Virus record (IMG/VR): IMGVR_UViG_3300029914_000002
Span: 1 to 64,000 of that record
DNA from: a virus
Direction: 5' to 3' (one strand)
Length of the DNA stretch: 64,000 bases
The notes beneath the pieces were generated by a model, which saw nothing but the letters and a program-made list of their open reading frames with translations, was not told where the DNA came from and did no database searches. The translations under genes were made by a program, and so were the position numbers. This document shows, in pieces, positions 7,577 to 15,849 of the stretch. Position 1 is the stretch's first letter, and each line of letters opens with the position of its first letter.

Positions 7577-7900
7577 TGTTGAAATATTTGATAATTATAT
7601 ATTAAAAACTACTAGGATTTTTACGAATTATTATATAAAGAAATATCTAAAAATTTTAATGATTATGGAGTTGCTGTTGTTTTTAGTCGTAAAATGATGG
7701 ATAATTTAAATTATCTTAATTGTAATTATAAAATTCATATTCAATATCAAGTAAATGATTATATAAACATAAATGATGTTTTTATATATCCATATTATGC
7801 AGCCAATGAATGTGATATTATATTAACAGATTTTGATTTTATTAAATATTATAGAAAACAAAAACTTAAAGAAATATGTTTAAACCAGGAGATAGAGTAG
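7557..7900 (+). pseudogene. RK-tag gene with a frameshift near 7612
   Basis: MKIVKFNVEIFDNYILKTT starts at 7557. After the sequence actactaggattttt the sense passes to another frame: DFYELLYKEISKNF...FSRKMMDNLNYLNCNYK, ending KYYRKQKLKEICLNQEIE at TAG. The in-frame ATG at 7694 could restart translation of the second half. The ATG of the 7876 gene lies inside the tail. Confidence 0.5.
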
Positions 7901-8118
7901 TTTGCATAAATGATGAAAATAATTGTGATCCAAATATAAATCTAATTAAATATAATATTTATATTGTAAAAGAGTTACATGAATATACCAATAATAGAAT
8001 AATATTAGAATATCATGAAAATAGTTTATATTATAATACTAGATTTATATTATTAAAAGAATATAGAAAAGAAAAACTCAAACAAATAGAATTATGTTCA
8101 AACCAGGAGATAAAGTAG
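7876..8118 (+). CDS. Small RK-tag protein, KOW/SH3-like
   Basis: 80 residues. MFKPGDRVVCINDENN is followed by LIKYNIYIVKELHEY, a beta-rich core, and LLKEYRKEKLKQIELCSNQEIK. It stops at TAG, which lies inside the next gene's GATAAAGTAG (DKV) codons. First of a tight run of seven tandem paralogues to 9742. Function unknown. Confidence 0.75.
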   Translation: MFKPGDRVVCINDENNCDPNINLIKYNIYIVKELHEYTNNRIILEYHENSLYYNTRFILLKEYRKEKLKQIELCSNQEIK

Positions 8119-8330
8119 TGTGTATTAATGATAAATATTTTTATAATGATAAATCTATAATAGAAATGATTAAATATAATATTTATACAATAAATAGAAT
8201 TGCAGAAATTTCAGGTAGCAATACAGATAGAGTTGTATTATATGAATGTAAACGTATGTATTTTTCACACAGATTCATATCATTAAAAGAATATAGAAAA
8301 CAAAAATTATTAGAAATATGTTCAAAGTAG
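8094..8330 (+). CDS. Small RK-tag protein, KOW/SH3-like
   Basis: 78 residues, MFKPGDKVVCINDKYFYNDK then MIKYNIYTINRIAEI and SLKEYRKQKLLEICSK. It overlaps the previous gene by 25 bases and the next by 13, and ends at TAG. The shared MIKYNIYTI segment groups it with the 7876 and 8318 copies. Confidence 0.75.
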   Translation: MFKPGDKVVCINDKYFYNDKSIIEMIKYNIYTINRIAEISGSNTDRVVLYECKRMYFSHRFISLKEYRKQKLLEICSK

Positions 8331-8584
8331 GAGATAAAGTAGTTTGTATTGATGTTAAAAAATATAATAATAATAATTATAATGTAAACCTAATTAAATA
8401 TAATATTTATACAATTAATATAGATTTTTCAGTTTTTGATAGATCAAGTTTTGGTAGATCAAGAGTTGAAATAAAAGAATGTTGTAATGAGACATTTTAT
8501 TCAGAGAGATTTATATTATTAAAAGAATATAGAAAACAAAAACTCAAACAAATAGAATTATGTTCAAACCAGGAGATAAAGTAG
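8318..8584 (+). CDS. Small RK-tag protein, KOW/SH3-like
   Basis: 88 residues, MFKVGDKVVCIDVKKY, LIKYNIYTINIDFSV, LLKEYRKQKLKQIELCSNQEIK. It ends at TAG. It is the closest paralogue of 7876; their 3' ends are nearly identical in DNA, which indicates recent duplication or gene conversion. Confidence 0.75.
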   Translation: MFKVGDKVVCIDVKKYNNNNYNVNLIKYNIYTINIDFSVFDRSSFGRSRVEIKECCNETFYSERFILLKEYRKQKLKQIELCSNQEIK

Positions 8585-8799
8585 TTTGCATTGATCAACA
8601 ATATAGAAAAAAATACAATTTACCTAATACAATATTAGAAGTTACAGAATATAAAGATATAAGATATAAAAAATTATTTAGTGAAAATTTTATTATTTGT
8701 TTCAAAGATATAAAATATGGATATAATTATAATTGTTTTATGCTATTAAAAGAATATCGTAAATTAAAATTATTAAAATTAAATAAAAATGATAAGTGA
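8560..8799 (+). CDS. Small RK-tag protein, KOW/SH3-like
   Basis: 79 residues, MFKPGDKVVCIDQQYRKKYNLPNTILEVTEY to LLKEYRKLKLLKLNKNDK. One Arg of the tag is encoded by CGT where neighbours use AGA, so the peptide is kept while the DNA drifts. Confidence 0.75.
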   Translation: MFKPGDKVVCIDQQYRKKYNLPNTILEVTEYKDIRYKKLFSENFIICFKDIKYGYNYNCFMLLKEYRKLKLLKLNKNDK

Positions 8800-9070
8800 A
8801 TCAAGTCTTGTTAATTATATAGAAAATCTAAATCTTAGAAAAACCCATGAATGTTTTGATACTAACTATATAATTGATAATAATTATATAATATGCATTG
8901 AATCATCTACTAATGTTTTTTTCATAGATAAAAAAATGAATTCGAACCTGTATATTTTCATAATTAATATTGAAAAATTAAAAGATATTTATTATAAAAA
9001 AACTGGTAAAAATATAGAAATTTTAATGAGAAAAGAAAAACTAAAAAAATTAGAAGAATGTTCAAGATAA
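8789..9070 (+). CDS. RK-tag protein with a different body
   Basis: 93 residues, MISESSLVNYIENLNLRKTHECFDTNYIID. The N-terminal two-thirds are unlike the KOW-like copies on either side, yet the tail LMRKEKLKKLEECSR is kept. A good example of one tail on unrelated bodies. Confidence 0.7.
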   Translation: MISESSLVNYIENLNLRKTHECFDTNYIIDNNYIICIESSTNVFFIDKKMNSNLYIFIINIEKLKDIYYKKTGKNIEILMRKEKLKKLEECSR

Positions 9071-9282
9071 GAGATAGAGTAGTTTGCATTGATAATTCTT
9101 ATTTATATGATATAAATCTATTACAATTAAATAATATTTATATAATTGAAGATATTTTTAGTTATGATACAGAAAATAATTATATTGGTATGATATTAGA
9201 AAAATATAATTTTGAATTTAATTCTAATAGATTTATATCATTAAAAGAATATAGAAAACAAAAAATATTAAAATTATGTTAA
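9058..9282 (+). CDS. Small RK-tag protein, KOW/SH3-like
   Basis: 74 residues, MFKIRDRVVCIDNSYLYDI, then LLQLNNIYIIEDIFSY and SLKEYRKQKILKLC. The family's conserved Gly in MKxGDKV is Arg here. It shares DNSYL with the 9276 copy. Confidence 0.75.
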   Translation: MFKIRDRVVCIDNSYLYDINLLQLNNIYIIEDIFSYDTENNYIGMILEKYNFEFNSNRFISLKEYRKQKILKLC

Positions 9283-9521
9283 AACCAGGAGATAAAGTAA
9301 TTTGTATTGATAATTCTTATTTAGATGATAATAGTATGAGAAAATTATTATTAAACCATATTTATATAATTAAACTATGCTTTACATATCAATCAGATCA
9401 TTTTAATTATATTATATTAGAAAATGATTTTGAATATCATGAAAATAGATTTATAACATTAAAAGAATATAGAAAACAAAAACTATTAAAATTATGTTCA
9501 AACCAGGAGATAAGTTATTAG
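9276..9521 (+). CDS. Small RK-tag protein, KOW/SH3-like
   Basis: 81 residues, MLKPGDKVICIDNSYLDDN, LLLNHIYIIKLCFTY, TLKEYRKQKLLKLCSNQEISY. It ends at TAG. A tandem paralogue of the 9058 gene. Function unknown. Confidence 0.75.
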   Translation: MLKPGDKVICIDNSYLDDNSMRKLLLNHIYIIKLCFTYQSDHFNYIILENDFEYHENRFITLKEYRKQKLLKLCSNQEISY

Positions 9522-9742
9522 AAATATCAACTAACAAAATTTTCACATTCTGTGATTATATAAAAACTATATCATATTCATCAAATTATAATGATATGAT
9601 AGTGAATGATTATGATTATGAAAATGGTTTAATATCAATCAATGAAGATGCAGAAAATTATCATAGAATTAATAAATATTTATCTATTAAAGAATGTAGA
9701 AAAGAAAAACTTAAAAAATTATATAAAGATTTTAATATTTAA
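9494..9742 (+). CDS. Small RK-tag protein, last of the tandem run
   Basis: 82 residues, MFKPGDKLLEISTNKIFTFCDYIKT to SIKECRKEKLKKLYKDFNI. The usual VVCID is replaced by LLEIS. The tail is kept although noncoding DNA follows. Confidence 0.7.
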   Translation: MFKPGDKLLEISTNKIFTFCDYIKTISYSSNYNDMIVNDYDYENGLISINEDAENYHRINKYLSIKECRKEKLKKLYKDFNI

Positions 9743-9797
9743 AGTTAAAAATCAATAAAATAAATAATATATTAATATCTAAATCATTTATATTTTA

Positions 9798-9805
9798 TAT
9801 CTTTG
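9798..9805 (+). promoter_or_regulatory. Possible -7 element before the 9836 gene
   Basis: TATCTTTG lies 31 bases upstream of ATG 9836 in the ~90-base gap after the tandem run. No clear TTTG lies 19-20 bases further up. Confidence 0.4.
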
Positions 9806-9835
9806 TCATCATTATAATAATTATTTAAAATACTC

Positions 9836-10102
9836 ATGAAAATAACATATACTAAGCAAAAAGGGGCGAGAATTAAATATTCATTCAAAAGACCATTTTC
9901 AATTAATATAAATGGTTATTGGTGGAATTGTGAATTATTAAGATGGGAAAAAGAAGATGACTTCAATTTTTATAAATATGAATATACTAGTAATTATTAT
10001 TCTTTAAAATCAGTTAAAAGATTTCTTATAAAATATAAAGCACCAAAAGGTAAAGATTCCGTTACAAAAAAATTAAATAAAAATATAAAAAAGTGTAAAT
10101 AA
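9836..10102 (+). CDS. Small basic protein, unknown
   Basis: 88 residues, strongly basic (MKITYTKQKGARIKYSFKRPF; C-terminus KKLNKNIKKCK) with a WW-containing centre (NGYWWNCELLRWEKED). It lacks the RK tag. Its charge suggests nucleic-acid contact, but nothing specific is seen. Confidence 0.65.
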   Translation: MKITYTKQKGARIKYSFKRPFSININGYWWNCELLRWEKEDDFNFYKYEYTSNYYSLKSVKRFLIKYKAPKGKDSVTKKLNKNIKKCK

Positions 10103-10149
10103 AATAAACTTTTTTAAAATATTATACTATTAAATATAATTAAACAAAT

Positions 10150-10550
10150 AGTTCTTTGATGTCATGATAAAATGGTTGTTAGTTAAAAACTTAACTAACG
10201 TAAAATCATAAAAGTAATAAGTTTGATTAAAAATCAAACTGAAACTTTTAATCGTTATACATATCAATAATATTGATTACAGTAAACATAGAACGATTAA
10301 TACACTTTTAAATACATCTTAACAACGGACTATAATAAGTCTTAAAAATGGTTGTTCGTTATGTAGTTTAAATAATTAAAAGCGACTACGATTTCTTTAA
10401 ATTATTAAAGAATAGTGTGTTCGGATAAAGAATTTCATCAAACGAAATTCAAACGTCACAGCAAGTACAAATTTGTATAAGTTTAAGTTGACGGTATACC
10501 TATTAATATATCAACCATGTGGATTAATCATGATATGAAAGTTATCATAA
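10150..10550 (+). ncRNA. Large structured noncoding RNA candidate
   Basis: About 400 bases without a gene. Clear hairpins: GTTAGTTAA/TTAACTAAC (10180-10200), AGTTTGATT/AATCAAACT (10220-10240), GAATTTC/GAAATTC (10431-10451). Longer pairs: TTAATCGTT (~10249) with AACGATTAA (~10292), and ATGATAA (~10165) with TTATCAT (~10541) closing the whole. The size and many helices recall ornate phage RNAs such as GOLLD or ROOL, but I see no match to a known family. Confidence 0.55.
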
Positions 10551-10618
10551 AAAAAGATTTAGTTGGAAGTAAATTAAGAAAAAGAAAATTATTAAAAATA
10601 AATGAAAATAGGAGATAA
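10535..10618 (+). CDS. Minimal RK-tag peptide, 27 aa
   Basis: MKVIIKKDLVGSKLRKRKLLKINENRR, so almost nothing but the tag. It directly follows the structured RNA and overlaps its closing helix. Its 3' end overlaps the start of the 10602 gene by 17 bases. It is either a remnant of a tagged gene whose body was replaced by the RNA, or a leader peptide. Confidence 0.45.
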   Translation: MKVIIKKDLVGSKLRKRKLLKINENRR

Positions 10619-10826
10619 AGTTTTATTTACTGATTATTTTTATGAACATCATAAATATATAACAGATAATAGATATAATATTTTTACAATCAAAGATTAT
10701 TTTAGCGATAATTTCACCATTATTTCTTTATATGAACTTCCAATGTATTATTTTGAACCAAAAAATTTAATAACAGTATCAGAAATTAGAAAAAAAAAAT
10801 TAAAAAAATTAAAAATATATGAATAA
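10602..10826 (+). CDS. Small RK-tag protein, KOW/SH3-like
   Basis: 74 residues, MKIGDKVLFTDYFYEHHKYITDNRYNIFTIKDYF to SEIRKKKLKKLKIYE. It overlaps the adenylyltransferase gene at 10819 by 8 bases. Function unknown. Confidence 0.75.
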   Translation: MKIGDKVLFTDYFYEHHKYITDNRYNIFTIKDYFSDNFTIISLYELPMYYFEPKNLITVSEIRKKKLKKLKIYE

Positions 10827-11370
10827 ATTCGGAGTAATATTAGCAAGAGTTCAGCCAGTACATAATGGTCATATGGCATTAATTAAAAAGGCATATGATG
10901 AAAATGAAAATGTAGTATTTTTAGTTGGAAGTGCGGATAAAGTTGACTCAAGAAATCCAATTCCAGTTAGCATTAGAATTGAAATGCTAAAAGATGCATT
11001 AAAAGAAGCTAAGTTGATTGATAAATGTTTAATAATACCATTAGATGATTTAACTTCAGAAAGTGATAATTCTATTGAATGGGGTTTTTATCTTTATACT
11101 AAAATAGTAGATCAAATTAAAGATAGTTGTTTCACTATGTATTATTCAGATGGATTTGAAATCATCACTAAATGGTTTCCAGGATTTATGTTCAAAAATA
11201 ATGTATCTCTGGTGCTATTAGCAAGAGGAACTGTTGAAGATGGTGTATCTGCTACCGAAGTTAGAAAAGCTATACTGAGCAATTCTCCTGAGCTAAAAAA
11301 CATGGTTCCAAAATCAGTCTATAATAACAGAAATACGATTAAATCATTTATTGAATTAAATAAAGAATGA
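10819..11370 (+). CDS. nadM: Nicotinamide-nucleotide adenylyltransferase, NadM-like
   Basis: 183 residues of the nucleotidylyltransferase (HIGH) superfamily. RVQPVHNGHMALI (residues 8-20) is the GxFxPxHxGH signature. VSATEVRKAI near residue 148 is the second signature, ISxTxxR, that binds ATP phosphates. The archaeal-type NMNAT makes NAD from NMN and ATP. In a phage it would restore NAD depleted by host defences. A second enzyme of this superfamily (NadD-like) is at 26941. It overlaps the next start as ATGA. Confidence 0.8.
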   Translation: MNKFGVILARVQPVHNGHMALIKKAYDENENVVFLVGSADKVDSRNPIPVSIRIEMLKDALKEAKLIDKCLIIPLDDLTSESDNSIEWGFYLYTKIVDQIKDSCFTMYYSDGFEIITKWFPGFMFKNNVSLVLLARGTVEDGVSATEVRKAILSNSPELKNMVPKSVYNNRNTIKSFIELNKE

Positions 11371-11651
11371 AAAATATTTATATAACAAAAGATGAACTTG
11401 ATAATTTCACAGAAGAACAATTAAATAGATTAGTATTTGTTTTTTATGATGGGCAAGGAGACACTAGCGTTATGATATGGAAAGATTTTATTGAATTATC
11501 AAAAGAATGGGAGAAAGAACTTGGAATTGGATTTCCAAAAAATTCAGATAAATTTGATTTTTTATATAAAGATAGTGAACTAAATGGTAATATAAGTGAA
11601 TTTCTATATTTTGATTTTAATAATGAATACAAAAGAATTTATTTTAAATAA
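11367..11651 (+). CDS. Hypothetical phage protein
   Basis: 94 residues, acidic. MKNIYITKDELDNFTEEQLNRLVFVFYDGQGDTSVMIWKD, with a Trp/Lys/Glu helix in the middle. It follows the NadM-like gene with an ATGA overlap. I do not recognise it. Confidence 0.7.
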   Translation: MKNIYITKDELDNFTEEQLNRLVFVFYDGQGDTSVMIWKDFIELSKEWEKELGIGFPKNSDKFDFLYKDSELNGNISEFLYFDFNNEYKRIYFK

Positions 11652-11659
11652 TAATTATT

Positions 11660-11896
11660 ATGGCAAAAGATTATTTTGATAAAGAATTTAAAAAAATGTG
11701 GATGGAAACGTGCATTGAATCTTGGAATGATCAATTTCTTGGAATATACTATACAAAACCATTTGAGGAAATTATTTATCTACATAATAATATAGAAGAA
11801 TTAGAAAGATATATTTCAGCATATGAAAAAAAATATGATACTAAACTAACATATAGATTAGATAACGGTTGCTCTTATATTTCACAATTAAAATAG
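11660..11896 (+). CDS. Hypothetical phage protein ending at TAG
   Basis: 78 residues, MAKDYFDKEFKKMWMETCIESWNDQFLGIYY, helical and acidic, ending SYISQLK. The stop is TAG (11894-11896). If the CUA tRNA reads it, nine more residues (RYERAQSQ after the amber) would be added before TAA. Confidence 0.7.
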   Translation: MAKDYFDKEFKKMWMETCIESWNDQFLGIYYTKPFEEIIYLHNNIEELERYISAYEKKYDTKLTYRLDNGCSYISQLK

Positions 11897-11900
11897 AGAT

Positions 11901-12194
11901 ATGAAAGAGCACAATCACAATAATGATATTAATTATAATGCTGTTATTGAACAATGTGGTTTAATATTATATAAAAAGAAAGCAATAGGTAATAAAGCAA
12001 GATTATTGTATATAATTCAAGCAAAATCTGGTAGATATGATCATCAAAGTATTATTATAATAAAAGAAATTAATAAAGATTTCATAAAAATAAATGATTC
12101 TAATGATATAGAATCAAAATTATATGAACCAGATAGATTACTTTATAACCAAATAAAAGAATATATAATAGAAGCAAATTATGAATATAGATAG
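11901..12194 (+). CDS. Hypothetical phage protein
   Basis: 97 residues, MKEHNHNNDINYNAVIEQCGLILYKKKAIGNKARLLYIIQ, basic with beta-like stretches. It overlaps the RNA ligase start by 14 bases, so it is likely co-translated with it. Not recognised. Confidence 0.65.
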   Translation: MKEHNHNNDINYNAVIEQCGLILYKKKAIGNKARLLYIIQAKSGRYDHQSIIIIKEINKDFIKINDSNDIESKLYEPDRLLYNQIKEYIIEANYEYR

Positions 12195-13203
12195 AAAATT
12201 AGCAACAATTCAGGTAATTAAAGACATATTACCAATTAAAGGAGCAGATAGAATAGAGGTTGCACGCATAAAAGGTTGGAAAGTAGTAGTTAAAAAAGAC
12301 GAATTTAAAGTAGGTGACAAAGTTGTTTATTTTGAAATTGATTCACTATTACCTATTAGAGAAGAATTTGAATTTCTTAGAAATAGTTCATATAGAAAAA
12401 CTGATGAACAAGAAGGTTTCCTCTTGAGAACGGTCAAATTACGCAAACAATTTTCATGTGGACTAATAATGTCATTAGATATTTTAAATGATACACCTTG
12501 TCATATATTTAAATTGACAGAAGGTGATGATGTATCTGATTATCTAAATGTTGTAAAATTTGAAGTTCCAATACCTGATGAACTTAAAGCTGATGTTGTT
12601 GGTCCTATTCCTTCATTCATATTGAAGACAAATGAAGAACGCGCACAAAATTTATCTGATGATTTCGATGAATGGAAAAAAGATAATGTAATATTCTATG
12701 AAACAGAGAAACTTGATGGTCAATCTACCACTATGTATTTACATAATGGAGTATTTGGCGTGTGTGGTAGAAACTGGGAATTTAAAAGAAATCCAAATAA
12801 TTTATTTTGGAAATTTGCAATTGAAAATAATATTGAAGAGAAATTAAGAATATATGGTAAAAATATTGCTGTTCAAGGTGAATTAATTGGTTCAGGAATA
12901 GAAGGCAATAACTATAAATTAAGCCATAAAACAATAAAATATTTTAGAGTTTTTAATATAGATGAATATAAATTGGAAGATTATAATACATTCGTTGATA
13001 TTGTAACTAATGTATTAAATGCTGACACGGTTCCTTTAATTTGTAGTTATTATAAATTACCTGGCACTATTGATGAAATATTAAAACATGTTGAAGGCAA
13101 ATCTGTATTAACAAATTCATCAAAAAGGGAGGGAAGTGTATTTAAATCAATTGATTCATCAATAAGTTTTAAGGTCATTAACAATGAATATTTAATTAAT
13201 TGA
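12181..13203 (+). CDS. RNA ligase, DRB0094/Rnl5 family
   Basis: 340 residues. The N-terminal ~120 residues form the OB-like module of this family (ATIQVIKDILPIKGADRIEVARIKGWKVVVKK...GDKVVYFEIDSLLP). The nucleotidyltransferase part starts at ETEKLDGQ, motif I, with Lys177 as the expected AMP-bearing residue. It continues with GRNWEFKRN (motif III area), GELIGSGI (motif IIIa) and GSVFKS...SFKVIN (motifs IV and V). It seals RNA breaks with 3'-OH and 5'-phosphate ends. It probably works with the kinase-phosphatase at 36704. Confidence 0.9.
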   Translation: MNIDRKLATIQVIKDILPIKGADRIEVARIKGWKVVVKKDEFKVGDKVVYFEIDSLLPIREEFEFLRNSSYRKTDEQEGFLLRTVKLRKQFSCGLIMSLDILNDTPCHIFKLTEGDDVSDYLNVVKFEVPIPDELKADVVGPIPSFILKTNEERAQNLSDDFDEWKKDNVIFYETEKLDGQSTTMYLHNGVFGVCGRNWEFKRNPNNLFWKFAIENNIEEKLRIYGKNIAVQGELIGSGIEGNNYKLSHKTIKYFRVFNIDEYKLEDYNTFVDIVTNVLNADTVPLICSYYKLPGTIDEILKHVEGKSVLTNSSKREGSVFKSIDSSISFKVINNEYLIN

Positions 13204-13296
13204 TAATCAACAAATTACGGGAAGATATTATATATTTATATTATATATCATGATCTTGCATCTTTTTTATAATACATTTAATATTAGTGAATTACA

Positions 13297-13619
13297 ATGG
13301 TAGAATTTAAATTTAAAATTAGTGATGAAGCATTTAATTTATTGATGTACATTAAAGAGCATAAACAAGCAGAATATCGTGATTATGAATTTGAAAATAT
13401 AGATAAATTTATAAAATCTAATAATGAATTTATTACAGTTGAACAATTTAAACATAGAAATTGTAATGGAACTTATTATTTAATCGACTTGAGATACATA
13501 ATTTAGTTTGTAGTAATAATTTTGCATGGCATCCTACATTTATATTAACTGAAATAGGTAAAAAAATGTTAGAAAATAATTGTAGAAGAATTAAATTAGA
13601 AAATTTAAATAAAATATAA
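13297..13619 (+). pseudogene. RK-tag protein gene with a frameshift near 13490
   Basis: MVEFKFKISDEAFNLLMYIKEHKQAEYRD is a paralogue of the 13833 product. The frame ends at TAG 13504, but from about 13488 another frame continues the alignment (LVCSNNFAWHPTFILTEIGKKML...RRIKLENLNKI) to TAA at 13617-13619. One missing base explains it. The fold looks like a winged-helix module (HKxLxYIxExxxAEYxD, then a 'LTxxGKKxL' end). Confidence 0.55.
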
Positions 13620-13623
13620 AAAA

Positions 13624-13845
13624 ATGTTTAAACATGGTGATGTAGTAATTGCATTAGAAACATATGATAATTTAATTGTAATAAATAATTCTTATATTAT
13701 TGAACGTACTGGATATGTGAAAAATAGAAAAAAATATTATGTAATATTACAGTATCCGCCTGGTTTTTATATAGAAGAAGAAAAATTTAAATTAGATATA
13801 AAATATCAAAGAATAGAAAAATTGAAAAAAATATGCAAAATATAA
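13624..13845 (+). CDS. Small KOW/SH3-like protein with weak RK tag
   Basis: 73 residues, MFKHGDVVIALETYDNLIVINNSYIIERTGY, then KNRKKYYVILQYPPGF. The tail is reduced to YQRIEKLKKICKI. It overlaps the 13833 gene by 13 bases. Confidence 0.7.
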   Translation: MFKHGDVVIALETYDNLIVINNSYIIERTGYVKNRKKYYVILQYPPGFYIEEEKFKLDIKYQRIEKLKKICKI

Positions 13846-14177
13846 TAAATAGCAGAAATATTATTAATAATATTAGTCATGATGCTCATAAATTATTAAT
13901 TTATATTTATGAGAATGGTAGTGCTGAATATAAAGATCCACAATATCAATCTATCTCTGATTTTATAGGCAATTCATTATATTTGAATCTTGTTGAAGAA
14001 TTTAAAATAAGAAATTGTGACGGTACACTTTATTTAATACCAGAGTTAATAAAATATTCATTAGTTGATAAATATTTTTCAGAATATACTGATAAATATA
14101 TATTATCTGATTTTGGTAAAAAAATACTTGTTAGCGTTATTAGAAAAGAAAAATTAAAAAAATTAGAAAAATTATAA
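13833..14177 (+). CDS. RK-tag protein, winged-helix-like
   Basis: 114 residues. HDAHKLLIYIYENGSAEYKDPQYQSISDFI, RNCDGTLYLI and LSDFGKKILVSV give the order of a winged-helix domain, ending VIRKEKLKKLEKL. The neighbour at 13297 is a frameshifted paralogue. DNA binding is possible; nothing proves it. Confidence 0.65.
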   Translation: MQNIINSRNIINNISHDAHKLLIYIYENGSAEYKDPQYQSISDFIGNSLYLNLVEEFKIRNCDGTLYLIPELIKYSLVDKYFSEYTDKYILSDFGKKILVSVIRKEKLKKLEKL

Positions 14178-14182
14178 AAAAT

Positions 14183-14599
14183 ATGCAAAAAATAGTAATA
14201 GTAAATAGTAATAATGGTTGTACTTTTTCATTATCAACAAAAGTTATACGTAGATATTTCGAACTTTCAAATTTGGGTAAACCATATTTTTATATCAGAG
14301 ATTATAGTTATTTAAATATCACTAAATATAAAAAAATTGAAGATGCTGATGATTATTTTTATACTTCATTTAATGATTTAGGAAAAGAATTAACAAATGA
14401 AAATAACATTTTTGATAAAGAAAATTATTTTGATCAAATGGAAATTTTAAGAGATGATGTAAATTTAGTTAAAGCAGTGGAAGAAATAAAACCTGACGAA
14501 ATAAAAATTGTTGAAATTCCAGATGATGTTGAATGGTATATTAGAGAAGAAGATGATGGACATGAATCAATAGAAGAAACACATAGATCTTGGTTTTAA
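14183..14599 (+). CDS. Hypothetical acidic protein
   Basis: 138 residues, MQKIVIVNSNNGCTFSLSTKVIRRYFELSNLGKPYFYIRDY. The C-terminal third is very acidic (IPDDVEWYIREEDDGHESIEE). The pattern of a basic 'FxLSxxAxxxYxxxxG' start and an acidic 'IVEIPDDVxWxIxEYDG' end is seen in hypothetical proteins of many phages. No function known to me. Confidence 0.75.
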   Translation: MQKIVIVNSNNGCTFSLSTKVIRRYFELSNLGKPYFYIRDYSYLNITKYKKIEDADDYFYTSFNDLGKELTNENNIFDKENYFDQMEILRDDVNLVKAVEEIKPDEIKIVEIPDDVEWYIREEDDGHESIEETHRSWF

Positions 14600-14615
14600 T
14601 TAATTAAATAAATAT

Positions 14616-15083
14616 ATGAAAAAAGAGTTTTATAGTTATTCTGATGAAGAACAAAAACAAATAAAAAGAATTCAAGCATTTAGTTTGATGAAAGAAATAG
14701 AAATTATTAATTGTGATAAATTAGATGATGAAACGCACACACAGTTAATGATATATGTTGTGTTATTTTCTAATCCTCACTTATCATATCTTAATAAATT
14801 TAATACAGAATATACTATTGTAGGCAATGAGATTATTGAAAAAACTTATACAGTTAATAAAAAAATCGAAAAAATCGAAAAAATAAAACCTGATTATATT
14901 TTTGAAAGAAAAGAATATAAAAGAAAAACAGTAGTAGAAGGAAAGGTAGGAATTGTAAATGATTATGAAGAATATGTTAATAGTAAGAAATATTATGAAT
15001 ATTCAGATGATAGTTATGAAAGGAAAAATTGGAGAACTATTGAATATAAATGGAAAAATTACATTAAAGAAATAAATATATGA
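14616..15083 (+). CDS. Hypothetical charged protein
   Basis: 155 residues with many Lys/Glu/Tyr. Residues 80-100 are the short repeat KKIEKIEKIKPDY. No signal or membrane segment. ATGA overlap with the lipoprotein gene at 15080 suggests co-expression. Confidence 0.7.
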   Translation: MKKEFYSYSDEEQKQIKRIQAFSLMKEIEIINCDKLDDETHTQLMIYVVLFSNPHLSYLNKFNTEYTIVGNEIIEKTYTVNKKIEKIEKIKPDYIFERKEYKRKTVVEGKVGIVNDYEEYVNSKKYYEYSDDSYERKNWRTIEYKWKNYIKEINI

Positions 15084-15526
15084 AAAAATTATTTTTATGT
15101 GCATTGTTTAGTGTATTATTTTTGTCTTGTCAAAAATATAAAACATATGTGACAAAACCAGTTGTTTTAAGACAAATGGTTAAAACTGAAGTATCAAATA
15201 AATCAGCAAGTGGTAGTTTTTTATTGGTTTATGGGATTTATAACTCTAAAGAAAAAACCGAATTGATGGTTAGATGTTTAGGAAACGTAGATGGTATGTA
15301 TAGATTAATTGAGTTGCCAATGAAGAGCGTTAGAATAAAGATCAATAACAATATAATTACTCCAACATTACAATTTGTTTATTATAGTAATTACGAATTA
15401 AATATTAACTCTTTACTTTCTATAGGAGAATGTCCAGATCCATTTTCTAACTATAACTTCCTATATTATATTATAAATATTCCAGAAAAATATATTCCAG
15501 AAAAATTAATACCAATAACATTATAA
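15080..15526 (+). CDS. Small lipoprotein
   Basis: 148 residues. The start MKKLFLCALFSVLFLSCQK is a type II signal peptide with lipobox LFLSC, so the mature protein starts at Cys19 and is lipid-anchored in the host envelope. The rest is a beta-rich domain of no known family. Phage lipoproteins of this sort often block superinfection, but that is inference. It pairs with the lipoprotein at 15552. Confidence 0.75.
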   Translation: MKKLFLCALFSVLFLSCQKYKTYVTKPVVLRQMVKTEVSNKSASGSFLLVYGIYNSKEKTELMVRCLGNVDGMYRLIELPMKSVRIKINNNIITPTLQFVYYSNYELNINSLLSIGECPDPFSNYNFLYYIINIPEKYIPEKLIPITL

Positions 15527-15551
15527 TAAATTAAATTAAAAAATTATAAAT

Positions 15552-15839
15552 ATGAAAAAATTAATATTATTTAGTTGCATTTTATTATTTAGCTGTAATA
15601 ATAAAATACATTATGATGGACAAGAGTTTGATAATTATGATCAATATGTAGAATATTCCATTAATCAGTTGAAATCTCCAGTAGTAATTACTAATATTAG
15701 ATCTAAATTTTATTCTAGTGATACTATATATTCTATTGTAGTTAAAGATGCCAATAATATAATTAAAGAATATGATTCACAATCAGAATTAATTGATATT
15801 ATAGCAAAAACAAAAGATATTGGAGATACAATTAGATAA
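15552..15839 (+). CDS. Small lipoprotein
   Basis: 95 residues. MKKLILFSCILLFSCNNKIHYDGQ has lipobox LLFSC with acylated Cys15. The mature part is about 80 polar residues (YDGQEFDNYDQYVEYSINQL). It lies 25 bases after the other lipoprotein, so both probably reach the same compartment. Confidence 0.7.
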   Translation: MKKLILFSCILLFSCNNKIHYDGQEFDNYDQYVEYSINQLKSPVVITNIRSKFYSSDTIYSIVVKDANNIIKEYDSQSELIDIIAKTKDIGDTIR

Positions 15840-15849
15840 ATAATATATT

